Assembly (NCBI RefSeq): GCF_000350225.1
Contig: NW_005179158.1
Span: forward strand, 62,001 to 126,000
Source: Chondrus crispus
Taxonomy: Eukaryota > Rhodophyta > Florideophyceae > Gigartinales > Gigartinaceae
Length of the DNA stretch: 64,000 nt
Reading direction: 5' to 3'
Shown here: positions 10,701-22,714 of the stretch, one piece after another
How positions within the stretch are numbered: position 1 is the stretch's first letter
How the letters are laid out: each line of letters starts with the position of its first letter
The notes under the pieces: model-generated
Databases searched by the model: none
What the model was told of the DNA's origin: nothing
What the model saw: only the letters and a program-made list of their open reading frames with translations
Translations under genes and position numbers: made by a program

Positions 10701-12809
10701 TACCATGCTCCTCTCCGACGAATCTTCTTGAAGATCCAGATGGATTTCCCCCAAATCCCAAAAACACTTGCACTTGCTCTCGCTAATAAAGCGATGAACG
10801 ACACTTGCGGACCAGAGGGCATTGTTCCCAGCCTTTTGGTTTTCGGAGCTGTTCCCCGCATGCCGTTCGGTACAAGCGAATTGCCAGAACAAAAAGAGCG
10901 AATGCAAGCCATCGCACTTGCTCGATCCGAAATGGAAACCATCGTTGCCAAGCTGAGAATCACAAATGCTTTAAAACGGAAAGTACCTGCAGCGGCAACC
11001 ACGATGATCACACCTGACTCGCAGGTACTCGTGTACCGCGGGAAGGAGAAGCAATGGGTTGGACCTGTCATTGCCAAAACTGTGGATGGCAAGACAGTCC
11101 ACATTCAAGATCATCGCGGAAAACTGAAACCGTTCAGTGTCACCGTATGTAAGCCGTACCTGACCCCGATCCAGGCCCGAGAAACTCTCTTTTGCGGGCT
11201 GAAAAATCTGCTATCGAATGTTTCCGCCGGACTTCAGAGTGCAGTTCGCCACACGTTTCTGACGGAAGTATTGCCTTTCGGAGACTCTCGTCGAAAGGAC
11301 ATCCGATTCAATGCCGCTCGCCAGAAAGAGATCCAAGGATTACAGAAGCGAAGAACTTGGGAAATGTACCGAAAACCCCTGTTTCTGCCAACGCCAACAT
11401 TATCGGTGGACGTTTCGTCTATGCGTTGAAAAATCCAGGAACCTCAGCCGAAAAGTGCAAAGCCCGTTTCGTCGCACAAGGTCACACCGACCGTGAAAAG
11501 TATTACCTTATCCACTGCACCACGACGTTTCATCAGTATTCTATCCTGCTGATCATTTCTGTCGCCGCTATACATGGTTTCCGAATTTGGACACACGACG
11601 TCACCCAAGCCTATTTGCAGTCTAAGGAACATCTCTCTCGTGATGTGTACGTGCGGCCTCCGAAGGAATTCAATGTCGGCAAAGATGTTTTGCTCAAGCT
11701 AAATCGTCCTCTTTACGGTTTAAGCGACGCCGGCGATTATTGGGACACCACTGAAGTCCGTCACTACAAGCATGACCTGGGAATGCATCCCACTATTGGC
11801 GACGCGAGCCTGTTTGTAAAGCGCGAAGGCAAACGTCTCCTCGGTCTTGCCGGCACGTATGTCGACGACTCGTTGCAATGCGGTACAACAGAATTCGCGA
11901 AGCTCACCGAAAGACTTCGGAGATTTTCGAATCAACCAGCCGTGAGTTCGACAACGTCAATTTCAGTGGCATCAACATCTCCACAGTGGGCAGTGGATTC
12001 GAACTGTCCCAGGCCGACTATGCGAACAAAGTCATCGAGCTGAAGGATAGTCGCAAAACGTTCTCTAATTTCCGCTCTCTTCGCGCACAGCTCTCGTGGA
12101 TTTGTCACACTCGGCCTGATATCTCCTGTGCAGTTGCAATTGCCTCGCAAGCTACCGACAAGCACACCGCCGAAGAAGATTACAAGGCCCTCAACAAAGT
12201 TGTGAAACACCTACAGAAGACTCCAAATTTCCGTCTTCGTTACCGTCCGCTCAACTGTGAGACGCTAGTTATCGCCGCACACTCCGACGCCTCCTTTGCG
12301 GGAAACAAGGACTTCACCTCCCAGCTAGGAATGGTCATCTTTCTCGCCGATTCGACTGGCGCGTGCAACCTGATCCACTATGGATCCTACAAGGACAAGC
12401 GCGTCACCAAGTCAATCCTCGCTGGAGAGATCCACGCTTTCGGAACCGCATTCGATTTTGCCTTCATCCTACAGCATGACCTCGGCGCTATTTTGAGTCG
12501 CCGAATTCCGATCCACATGTTTACAGACTCGAAGAGCTTGTTCGATCTCATCACCAAAGCTTCGTACACCGCCGAAAAACGCTTGATGATCGACGTCACC
12601 GTTATTCGAGAAGCATTTCGGGCTGAGGAAATCGACAATATTGGTCAGATTTTATCTGAGCACAACCCCGCGGATATGTTCACCAAGGTTTCGATTGGAA
12701 TCCTCCAAACTATCCTCGAGAGTGGAGAGCTTGATCACCCAGTGCAGCAATGGATCGTCAAGAGCAACTCTGCTTAGAGCAGGAAAAGGGCAAAAGAAAG
12801 TTTTGGGCG

Positions 12810-13207
12810 TGTTGCGCCCAATTGCGCCCTGTGCACCTTTCCCTCTCCGAATTTTTGCGCTGCGAAAGCGTCGAGGCTCCACTTGTACTCTATTCAAGAG
12901 ATGCTCCACGCGTTACGTCCTATCTTCGTTTTTCCCTCGTCACCACCGACATCTTCTAGACTGATCTATCGCGCGCGTCTTCGGAATCTTATACCACGCC
13001 TGACTATCTGCGGGCGAAGAGAGAGGGCAGAACTTCAGTAAACACCACCCACTTCGTATTCACACGACTTGCTCAACCTCTCACCCTGCGAGTGCATCTA
13101 CGCATCCGGGCGCCTCGCTCTATCTCATACCTCACCCGTGCCTCTGCCACCACCGGCGCCTGGCACGAGGTCTTTACTCGTAACGTGCGCATCCCAGTTG
13201 CGCGTCA
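12810..13207 (+). repeat. 3' LTR of Copia-B
   Basis: 398 bp, preceded by a purine-rich tract and followed directly by the target copy GAAAG. Confidence 0.92.
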
Positions 13208-13233
13208 GAAAGAAACGAATACAGGGGGGTCTC

Positions 13234-13749
13234 TTAATTAGTGCACTTTTAGTTAGTGCACATTGGACTTTAATCCACCCTCTGATAGCTTGGCACGACT
13301 TTGTACAGGTGTACACGTATGTTCACGCGAGCACAATGGTCGTTGCAGTCCGTAGAGAGCGGGTTCCATTCTTTTACAGATCCCAGCAACCTTATGCATC
13401 TTCGAACAACTAATCACACAATGAGCACAACTGAACAGCATCCAGGGCGTCAAGAACCCGCCTTACCCTTTCGCAAAAAGAGGAGGTGCTGCGGCGACTT
13501 TCGCAGGTCTTTGCGCAGGCAGAGCGATATTGTGAGGAGGTGCGTGTTACGGAGGTGTCCTATCATTTACGTCTTGCTAAGCGAGCGTTGAGCCGTGTCT
13601 ATAATGAACATACGAAGCGTCAGCGACGGCAGACGCTGGTAATGGAACATTTCGTTGCCCCGTAAACTACTTTTTAGGGAGCCCCTTAGATAATGCACAT
13701 TGAAGATAGTGCACATAGAATGCGCATGGCACGGGGGTGCACTAATTGA
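13234..13749. mobile_element. Small terminal-inverted-repeat element
   Basis: TTAATTAGTGCAC at 13234-13246 is matched by the inverted GTGCACTAATTGA at 13737-13749 (12 of 13 positions). A second motif, TAGTGCACAT or TAATGCACAT, recurs inside both ends (13252-13262 and 13690-13716), as subterminal transposase-binding repeats often do. A short open frame lies inside (separate entry). I cannot read a clear target duplication. The ends resemble the AATTAGCGCAC units at 6833 and 13855, so the elements may be distantly related. DNA transposon superfamily unknown. Confidence 0.45.
13435..13665 (+). pseudogene. Possible transposase N-terminal remnant
   Basis: This frame is open for 76 codons without its own Met. 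It reads as a charged helical protein containing LTLSQKEEVLRRLSQVFAQ, then an Arg/Lys-rich end and a stop. The LTLSQK...VL pattern recalls the first helix of the helix-turn-helix in pogo/Tc1-type transposases, but the match is too short to assign. It lies within a terminal-inverted-repeat element, so a decayed transposase piece is the simplest reading. An overlapping frame from the ATG at 13421 (MSTTEQHPGRQE...) is the alternative. Confidence 0.25.
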
Positions 13750-13854
13750 GGGAATCGCCTGTATAGAGATAGGTGCTTCCAGATAGCAACCGAGAAAAGC
13801 GATTAGCACACCAGTTGACATGCCAACAGGGGAAAATCTCTAAAATTTCGAAAT

Positions 13855-13876
13855 TTAGCGCACTGGTTGCCTTGCT
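13855..13876 (+). repeat. Isolated copy of the TTAGCGCACTGG unit
   Basis: Repeats the end unit of the fold-back element at 6833 (TTAGCGCACTGGTTGCC plus TTGCT). No inverted partner is visible before Gypsy-C starts at 14149, so this may be one end of an element cut off by that insertion. Confidence 0.5.
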
Positions 13877-14143
13877 TATTATAAAACTGGAAATCCAACC
13901 ACGACGTTTTCACAAGCCGTACGTAGCAGGCCTTCTCGATGTCATCATCAACCTGAAAGGTGGTTCAACCCATCCTCGCGTGACTTTTTGTACAGCCGCA
14001 ACCAGTATGGCCGGTAACGGAGTTTCTTTGTGTGCTTTAGGGGCTGACGAGGAGTCCATATTTGCGTCTGAAAGGGGTTGGCGGGGGGGGAGGGGGGGTG
14101 GCGATGCGTGAAGGGCGTGGATGGTTAAAAGAATGGTGGTGGT
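13877..14143. other. Short unassigned stretch before Gypsy-C
   Basis: Contains a G-rich run near 14081-14100 and short open frames on both strands (for example a plus frame across 13900-14110). None has a recognisable domain. The plus frame could be the end of an old gene, but nothing supports it beyond openness. Confidence 0.4.
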
Positions 14144-14148
14144 GTGTT

Positions 14149-15192
14149 TGCAGTGCAATACGCACCTGGAAAAGGGGGTGAAAAGAAAGGAAAATATTTG
14201 GATATGAAAAGTAGTCCGAGTTGGGGGACACACGTCTGAATAATTGCACAGTTTTAATTTTTAATTATTTTATTTTATTTAGTTAATTAGTTGGCATTAA
14301 TTTTGCTGACACTAGATTAGATCTAGGATCTAGCGCCGCGAGCTACTGTAGTGACTCCGGCGGGGCGATATATACCTTTGCCCTCTGACCACCAAGTCAG
14401 TAAAGGTAACCCGAGTTGCCAGAGTTGAATGTCGCCTTGGTCGAAGTCCGTCTTTCCCAAGACGCTCCCTTTTACCATAGATTACGTTATCCTTTGCGCT
14501 CGGGGGTTCCCTTTTTCTTTTTCCTTTATTTCCCTATTCATTTCTACCTCTATCTCTATTTTTCCCCTAATTGTGTTGGTTCCACTGGAGTTGGTTGCGA
14601 CCGATCCGGTGTAGGTGTTTTCGCCATCGGGCAACACGTTGTGTAGCGCTGCTACTGTTTCAAGTTCCGTCGGAAGGCTGTTGCAACGACGCCTCCGTCG
14701 AAGGTCTTACTGTATAAGACAGAGTTAGTACCACCTATCGCGATTGCGATCGGGCTGGTGAGGGTGTTTTTAGCCATTGGGCAACACGTCGGTAGTAGCG
14801 CTGCTACACGGTTACGATCCCGTCGGGTAGTGCTGAGCAAGCCCCCGTCGAAGACCTTGAATTATACCCAAGGTGCTGAAGACGCTCGTCCAGCATTGGC
14901 CTTACAACCCAGCGAACCGCGGTTACATGTAGACAAGCCCAACCCGCACTCGCCGAGCACTCAAGTCTTCGCAAGTCTCTACCACCATTTTCCTCCCGGG
15001 CCGGGCATCTTTCCTTAACCCCCCCCCCGTCGGAGTTGAGCTACCGTGGGCCGCAAGCCCACACAAGGGTAAAGGGAGTCTCGAAAGCTCCGTAGCGCGT
15101 GCCATCGGCAGTGGTTGTTGCTGTTGTTGTTTTTCGTCTTTTTGTTTGACCGTCGGACTGTGTTCGCGGCCTGCCAGGCACATTGCACTACA
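14149..15192 (+). repeat. 5' LTR of Gypsy-C
   Basis: 1044 bp. The termini are inverted relative to each other (TGCAGTGCAAT and ATTGCACTACA). A possible TATA box, GCGATATATACC, lies near 14365. TGGTCTCCCGACC at 15197-15209, four bases after the LTR, is a candidate primer-binding site (weak). Confidence 0.92.
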
Positions 15193-15763
15193 AAAGTGGT
15201 CTCCCGACCTAGAATTACGTCTACAGCAAACCCGACCTGGAATTGTGTCGACGACAGGTTTGATCTGGAGTTGTACTACGAAAGTGGTCAGGGTAACGGA
15301 GTCTCTTTTTTTATTTTTTTTTGTTTGTAACTTTTTTGTGTAGGTTCGCTCATACGAGCGATGTCGACAAGCGCACCCGGGGACGTAGGTCCCGGGGCGA
15401 GTAGGAGCGGATCGGCAAGGGCGTCGAGGATGCCGCGAGGTCCTCGCACCCGGAGCCAGGCCAATACGGCCACGGATCCGGAAGGTCAAGAATCCCCGAC
15501 GGGGATCGAAACCGACAAGGATAACCTATCCCACAGGTTCGAGAAGATGGGCGAGGAAATTCGCCAAGAGATGACGAAAAATCTCGAGGCTGAATTAACC
15601 CTCGTTCGGAAGCAACTGGAGTTGCAAGCATCCGAGTTCCACACCGTTTTAGGAGAGCTGTCGGCTCGAGTGGATCTCGTCGGGAAGGAGCGAGGTGAGG
15701 CGACCGACGGTCTGGAGCCGGAGGTCCTAGCTTCGTTGAAAATTTCGGTCAAGGACGCAAGGC

Positions 15764-16372
15764 TGTAGTATAATCCCTAACTGGATTTAGATTAGATCAG
15801 CTACTGTAGAGCCCGAGCTCTACAGTACGACCGCACGCGCACATACGTGTAACACACGTGTACTATCAGCCCCGATGGCTGACAGCGTTACAGTACGGGA
15901 CGACCCGCACTGACTACAGTAGCACTACAGTACAGTACGTACTGTACTGTGGTATGATAGGACTTACTTGTATATTAAATACTAGGGCAGACCGACGGCA
16001 GAGGAGAAGGACAAGCACGAGCTTGTCCAGAACCTACGCCTTTGGTCAAGCTCGCCCCGCTTATTCTAGATCGAGCTGCCTACAATAGCCCGTATCTAGT
16101 TAGGAGCCGAGCGGGCAGGGGACGCGCCAGCACACGAGCGAGCCTAGATCCGCCTCCGCCCGTCAGCGCTGGTACATAACCTAGCGCTGCCCCGGGGCGT
16201 CGAGGCGTAGATCGACCCGCCCGTGCGCGCGTCCCCGTCCGAACCCGCTCTACCACCACGCTACCCGGGCCCGCTTCCCGGTTCCGTTAGCTGGGGTTGC
16301 TTCCCTTCTCCGATCGGGGTCTCCGCAAGAACTGAGTATACATCCCCCTCCGTTGGGGGTGTTTATACTACA
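15764..16372 (+). mobile_element. Solo LTR (family S1) inside the gag region of Gypsy-C
   Basis: 609 bp starting TGTAGTATAA and ending TTATACTACA, flanked by the 5 bp duplication AAGGC (15759-15763 and 16373-16377). The same family occurs inverted at 49383-50081 with its own duplication. Shared blocks include TCTACAGTA-rich hairpins, an AAGCACGAGCTTGTCC-like hairpin and the CTACCGGGCCCG region. TG...CA ends, a 5 bp duplication and no coding content identify a solo LTR left by recombination; the parental element is not in the window. Confidence 0.85.
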
Positions 16373-19300
16373 AAGGCGCGACGCGAATCAAGCTTTGGAG
16401 TCCTTAGGTTAATTTAGAAGCAGTATCGACGACGGGTCTGACCGCGCCGCTCATCGTCTCAAGGGCCATGAACAGGTCGCCGGGAAAGAGCCGCTCCCCA
16501 CGGGTCGAGAAGGCGACCGTCGATCGAAAAAGGACAAGGCCGCTGTGCAGCGGAGTTCCAAGTCGAAGACTTCGAAGAAGAATCTGCGACGCCGGAGTAA
16601 GAGTCACTGTAGTGACGAGCCGGAGGGCCAAGACTCAACGGCCGAGTCGAATGGCCTTTCCGAAGATGGTGACGACGGTTCGTCGAACCATGCCAGCGAT
16701 TCCGACCATCGTTCAGAGGAAGGAAAAGGAATTTCGCAGGGCAAGAAGATTACCTCCAGACGGGGCGGAATCACTTCGTCCGCCTCGCGGAGAGACAAGG
16801 ACGCTGAGCCAGAGGACGTCGCAACGCGACGCGGGACGCGATGGGAGGAGTTGGAGGAGCTGAATCCGACCAACTACCTCTTCAAGAAAATACTTTCGTA
16901 CCGAACGTACTGCTTGCGGAACCCGTAGACGTATTCGTCAAGTTCCCGGCGGACCGCCGTGCGAAAATCAGGAGAGATATTCCGCCTAAGTTGAAGAAGG
17001 ACAACACGTTCACAGGTGAGGACGGGGTCCTTGTGTTGGATTTTTTGGCGAAATTGGTTCAAGAGTTCGATACTCAAGAAATGAACGAGGGGGAAGCGAT
17101 CCGCTTGTTGCCCGAATTTCTAAGCGGCATCGGCTTGAGACAGTACACTTCGGTGTCTCAGACGGCCGGGTCCCAACACGGAAAGGTATCCGTTTGGCCG
17201 GAGGCCGTACAGTGGTTGTTGAGGAGTTTGGCAACCGACGAGGCGATCCGTCAAGCCGTGCTCGCATTGCCAGAAGTTCAGCAAAGACCGTCTGAAGACG
17301 AGATGGAATTTATATCCGTCTCACGGACGCGAGCAATCGATGTGGAAACGTATATTCGATGGAAGAACAAATGACGATGTTTATTGAAGGACTCGATTCG
17401 AGTATCAAGCCGATGGTATCTCAATACCGACAAGACAATCGGGACGTTTCGTTTTTGAGACTAGTCAATTACGCGAAGGCGCATGGCTCGGCGAGCCGCG
17501 CTAAGGACAAGAAGACCAAGAAGGTCACGATCCAAACGCCGTCGACGATCAGGGCGGGTAAGAAGCCGAGGGCTTCTTATCCCGGTCGCAAAAGTCATGC
17601 CGCCGTCCATTTAGCCGAGTCAATTTCCGCGTCAGATGAGCGCGGTGCGCACGGAAGTAGCGAAAATCACTACGAGGGCGCGTCGGTAGCCGAAGGCGAG
17701 TTTATTGAGCCATCGGAGGGCTACGAACACGAGGACTACGGGGCAAGGGGGTCGTCAACTTTACCGACGCCCACATACACGACGGAGTCGTTTTCAGAGC
17801 CCACAGATCCCGTGATGATGTTTAGGGGGCGCGGCCACACGCCGGCGCCGCGCATTCCGATGGAAGACAAGGGTACGATGTTTCGAAGGCCAGGCTGGAT
17901 GGGAGGGCCGCAACGTCAAGGAAGGCCGCCGGCCCGTGGAGGACCTAGGAAGCCGTATCCCGTCAAGACGCACGGACTGGTGTGCTATCATTGTTACGAA
18001 AAGGGGCACGCCGCGCCAACGTGCATTCTTTCCCTCCGGGAAATGCACCGAGTTTTGGAAAATTATGAGGCGTTGTCTCCGATGGAGAGGTTAGGGATAC
18101 CATTGACGAGTTACCTGAAGGTCAAGAATTGGTTCGATTCGCAGACGGCGAGCACGCCGAGTGCTTCAACGCCGAGGTCGAACCAACCCTTCAGAGGGCC
18201 CACCGCGGGGCCCGCGCCGTCGGATGTGAGAAGGATCCCGCAGCGGCAGGAAAACTAGAGAGGGGAATCTCGCATGAGTCGCGAGAGGCACAGGGTCGAC
18301 GTACTGTGCCCGGGGCTCAGCCCCGTTCCCCGTCTCTAAGGGAAAAATCAGGCCCCAAGGAGGAGGTTGTTGGATTGGTGGATAAGCCCAAAGGGCCAGC
18401 TCAAGTCAAGAAAATTTTGAGCCGAGCCCGAGATCATCCGCTGGAAGAAGTTCGAAGACCCTAGTACAGGGTTAAGCGAAGGGAGTGTCCAGAGAAGATT
18501 TTGGTTCTTGCGCGAAGAAACTACAAAGTTTACGCGGACATTGGACCAACAGTCGGACTGATGAGCCGGGTGTTGTCTGTATTAGACACCGGCGCGGGAC
18601 CAAACCTTGTGCGAAAATCGGAACTTCCGGCTGGAATGGAATCTCTAGTGTCCTACGGACCGACCCAAGACATTGGCGACGCGAACAATAGGCCCCTCCG
18701 GACTCTCGGCACAATTAGAATGCCTGTGAGGCTTCGAAAATTTGTGGCCGCAGCCGAGTTTATTGTATGCGAAAAACTAGCCGTCCCGCTAATTCTAGGC
18801 GCGGACTACTGTGACCGGTTTGTGGAAGCCATTTATCCTAGGAAGAAAGCGGTTGAGTTGGCGGATTTCTCGGAGGTTCCGATAGTTAGACGGTTCTCGA
18901 CGAGAAAAGGGAAGACGAATCTCGTCCCGGGAGAGGACGAGAATGATGGAAAGGTGGAGCGAAATTCCCCTAAGGTAAAAGTGGCAAGAGCCACGACTAT
19001 CGAGCCAGGGACGCAACGCGTCGTGGAATGCACCTCGAAGAGATCGGGCTTGGTTGTGGTTCAGCCGTACTCGTCGTTATACGAGAAGCACGGGTTGACG
19101 TGCACGAATGGTGTCGTTCAGGTTGAGCCTGACCGGCCATTTCGTTTACTCGTTGCGAATTTTAGGACGTACCCTGTCAGGGTGCAAAAAGGCCAAGTGG
19201 TGGCAGAATTATTACCGCACCCGAGAGCCGCGCTCGAGAGCAGAACCACCATTGGTGAAGTTCTCGGAATTCAAGAAAGGAAGAAGGAAAATTTTCCTAA

Positions 19301-22300
19301 TTCTACCAAGACGCCTACGGGCGAGACAAGATGCGAACCGTCGGATCAAGATCGCGAGGACCAGCAAGGAGAACGGGAGGAAAGGCTCTCCGCGACGGCA
19401 ACTAAGACGCCGGAGCGGCGGATTGAGACTCCCCCGCCGGACGTGGAGGAACTCGACCTGAGCCACGTGCCGAACCGGCTGCGCGAAAGATTCCGTCGGA
19501 TGTTGAAAAAATATTCCCGCATGTGGGATGGGACCCTCGGCGAGATCAACACCACGGTCCACCGGATTGAAATGGCCCCGGATACAAGGCCAATTGCACA
19601 AGCTCCTTACCGAGCCGGTTCAAAGGCTCGGGAGGTCGAGGACGCAGAAGTGCAGAAGATGTTAGAAGCAGGAGTCATCGAACCGGCGCAGTCAGAATGG
19701 GCGTCGCCCGTTTTATTACTGCCGAAGCCGGACGGATCGATGCGCTTTTGCGTAGACTATCGCCAGTTAAACGCGGTAACGGTAAAGGACACGTACCGTT
19801 TACCGCGCATGGATGAGTGCTTGGACTCGCTTGGTGACACCAAGGTTTTCTCCGCGTTGGACGCGATCTCGGGATATTGGTAGATGCCTATCCCTGAGCG
19901 CTACCGCGACAAGACCGCATTTTCGTGCCACTCAGGACTGTATCGCTTCTCAAGAATGCCCTTCGGGCTAACTGACGCGCCAGCGACGTTTCAGAGAGCA
20001 ATGGATATCCTGCTCTCTCCGTTCCGTTGGAAATGCTGTTTGGTGTATCTAGATGACATAATAATTTTTAGCAAGTCGTGGGAGGAGCACATCGTGCACG
20101 TGGATGAAATACTTTCTGTATTGGAGAAGGCAGGTGTGAAGCTCAAGCTTCGCAAGTGCGAAATTTTCGTCGAAAAGATCAAGTACCTGGGCCATGTCGT
20201 TCGGCCAGGTACATCGGAAGTGGACGCTGCGCGAACCGTCGCATTGGAACAAGTGAGGTACCCTCAAACGCAGACCCAGCTCAGGAGCTTCTTGGGACTT
20301 TGTAATGTCTACCGCAGAGACTAGTTCCGCATTATGCTAAAATCGTGCACCCTCTCAATCAACTGTTGAAGAAGGGACAACCGGTCCAGTTGGAAGGATT
20401 CGACGAACCGTGCGAAAAAGCTTTTCACAAGCTCAAAGACGCTATCTTGGCGCCACCGGTGTTGGCGCTGCCGAAGAAGGACCTACCATACTCGGTAGAC
20501 ACCGATGCAAGCGACTATCAAATCGGCGCTGCATTATTTCAAACGCATCCGGATGCGCAACGTAAACCCTTCGGGTTCTTTTCAAGAACGTTAGCCGCAG
20601 CCGAGAGAAACTATTCTGTATCAGAAAAAAAATGTCTAGCGGTAATTTGGGCCGTACAGACTTTAAGACCATATCTATATGGCGAGCACTTCACTGTGCA
20701 TACCGACCATGCCTCATTGAGGTGGCTGATGAACGTAACCGACCCCAGCGGGAGATTAATCGGATGGAGGCTCCGCCTCTCGGAATTTGATTTCGAAATC
20801 AAGTACAAGAAGGGCAAGGCGAACAGCCAAGCCGATGCCCTGTCAAGATTACGGACCGCAGAAGAAACCGTCAACGAAATCGACGACGAAATTCCATGCT
20901 TTATGGCCGAACCGGCCGAGGGAACGATGGAGGACGAGGACAGTTTTGACGCGCTAGACGACATCCTCGCTCTTGAGGTGGGGACCGCCCCTGAGCGCCT
21001 GGATCAATTCCAAGCTGTCACTTCGGAGGAGCTCATTCGCGAGCAAGCCGTCGACCCCTTCTGCAACCGCATCAAGGAAGAAATGGAAGCCGGAAAGGTG
21101 AGAACGTTCAGCACGGAGACCGAGGAACTCGAAGGAACTCTATGCCGTACTGCGGCGGAGTTTGTACAAGTGGTGATACCACAATCGTTAAGAGACCGCG
21201 TCCTAGGGTTAAGCCACTACGCAAAATTGGCAGGCCACCCGGGAGGCAGGAAACTTTACAAGACTTTGAGAAGATATTTTTATTGGCCTACGATGGCCCT
21301 AGACTGCTATGCAGTCGCGAAGAATTGCGCCGCATGTGCGCGGGAAAGGGTGAAGTTAAGAAGAAACACGAAGGAAATGAAGCTGTTCACGCCCAAAGCT
21401 CCGCTGGAGTTTGTCGCCATCGACATCCTCGGCGAGCTAATTACAACCAAACGAGAAAATCGGTATATTCTCGTGATCAGCGATCGATACTCGAAACTGG
21501 TACGAACCGTACCGTTGAAGAAGATATCAGCTGCGCACATCGCACAAGCCTTCGTTCACCATTGGGTATTCGTGTACGGACCGCCGGTCAAGCTGCTGTC
21601 CGACAATGGAACACAGTTCACGGCCCCGTTCTTTCAGAATGTCTGCCGAATTCTCGGCATACGCAATGTGTTCACGACTACGTTCCACCCGCAAGCCAAC
21701 GGCCAAGTTGAGAGGTTTAACCGCACGCTGGCTTCCGCGTTGCGAAAATATGTTGGAGAGCATCTCAAGGACTGGGACTTATTTAGCGACGCTGTGACGT
21801 TCGCCTACAACACGCAAGTTCATCGAACTACGAACATTGCGCCCTTGGAGCTGGTGCGAGCTCGGGCGCCGAGAAGCATTGCGTTACAAGCGCAGCCAGC
21901 TTTGGAGAACTTCAGCTCGTCACGAGCATACTACCTGAAATGGCAGTCGTGGTTGGAGAGCCTAATGCGAAGCGCCGATAGGAGTTTGCGAAAGGAACAA
22001 GCCCGGTACAAGCGAAATTTCGACGCACGCCTTCGCAAGCCGCAATATGAGATCCCACCGGGGTCCTACGTGTTCCTCCGGAAGGAGCAGGGTACGGCTA
22101 GCGAACCGAAACACAAGCTGGCCCAAGTCGCTGCAGGACCTTATCAGGTCAGAAGATAGGATCAATATACGGTAGTCATTGCCATTGGCGATCAGGAGGA
22201 ACGCGTATCGCGAGACAGAGTGGAGTTAGCCCCAAGCCTGATGGACTATGCGCCGATAACCGGCCTACGTCAGGCGCTACAGTTCCTGGGAGAGCCGGAG

Positions 22301-22714
22301 TTAAACGAAGAAGTAGAGGCAATGGAGGACGAGGAACGTCCTCACACCCGTGCGCCTACGTCAGGGGACCAGGACAATTTAGTTGGTCAAACGCCGACAG
22401 CGGAGACATCTCCGGACCTACGCGATTTCGGAAAGTCCAGAGAAGAGGACGAGTTGGAAGATCTTCAGGAGGGGGAAGGGAACAGCTCAGAGAAAGGAGA
22501 GGAAACGGAGAACACGGAATACGTAATCGACCGGGTCGTCGACCACGATTATAAAAATGGTAATTTGATTCTCAAGGTGGAATGGTACGGCTATACACCC
22601 GAGGACGCGACGTGGGAGCCCATTGAGCAATTACCCCGCAGTGCGGCCGTCACGTATTTCCGAAGGAAGAAGTTACCCTTGCCGCCGCATTTCACGCACG
22701 CGCAAGTGGGATAG

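Larger units (their letters stand above)
7399..13207 (+). mobile_element. Copia-B: Ty1/Copia LTR retrotransposon, broken
   Basis: Two 398 bp LTRs starting TGTTGC and ending GCGTCA are flanked by the 5 bp target duplication GAAAG (7394-7398 and 13208-13212). Parts in order: gag region with a CX2CX4HX4C knuckle near 9.3 kb; protease with MDTGAQSS near 9.83 kb; integrase near 10.2-10.8 kb; reverse transcriptase near 11.4-12.1 kb (LYGLSDAGDYW, YVDD); RNase H near 12.2-12.8 kb. Integrase before reverse transcriptase defines Copia. A purine-rich tract lies just before the 3' LTR (12779-12800). The coding part is broken in about four places. It is related to Copia-F. Confidence 0.92.

Noticed and set aside
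13773-14111. Frame of 112 codons before Gypsy-C
   Set aside because: Spans an inverted-repeat unit and a poly-G run; the middle part looks mildly protein-like but nothing supports a gene.
15790-15960. CRISPR-like array of short palindromes
   Set aside because: The repeats are irregular TACTGTA hairpins inside a solo LTR, with no regular spacers, and the DNA is eukaryotic nuclear.
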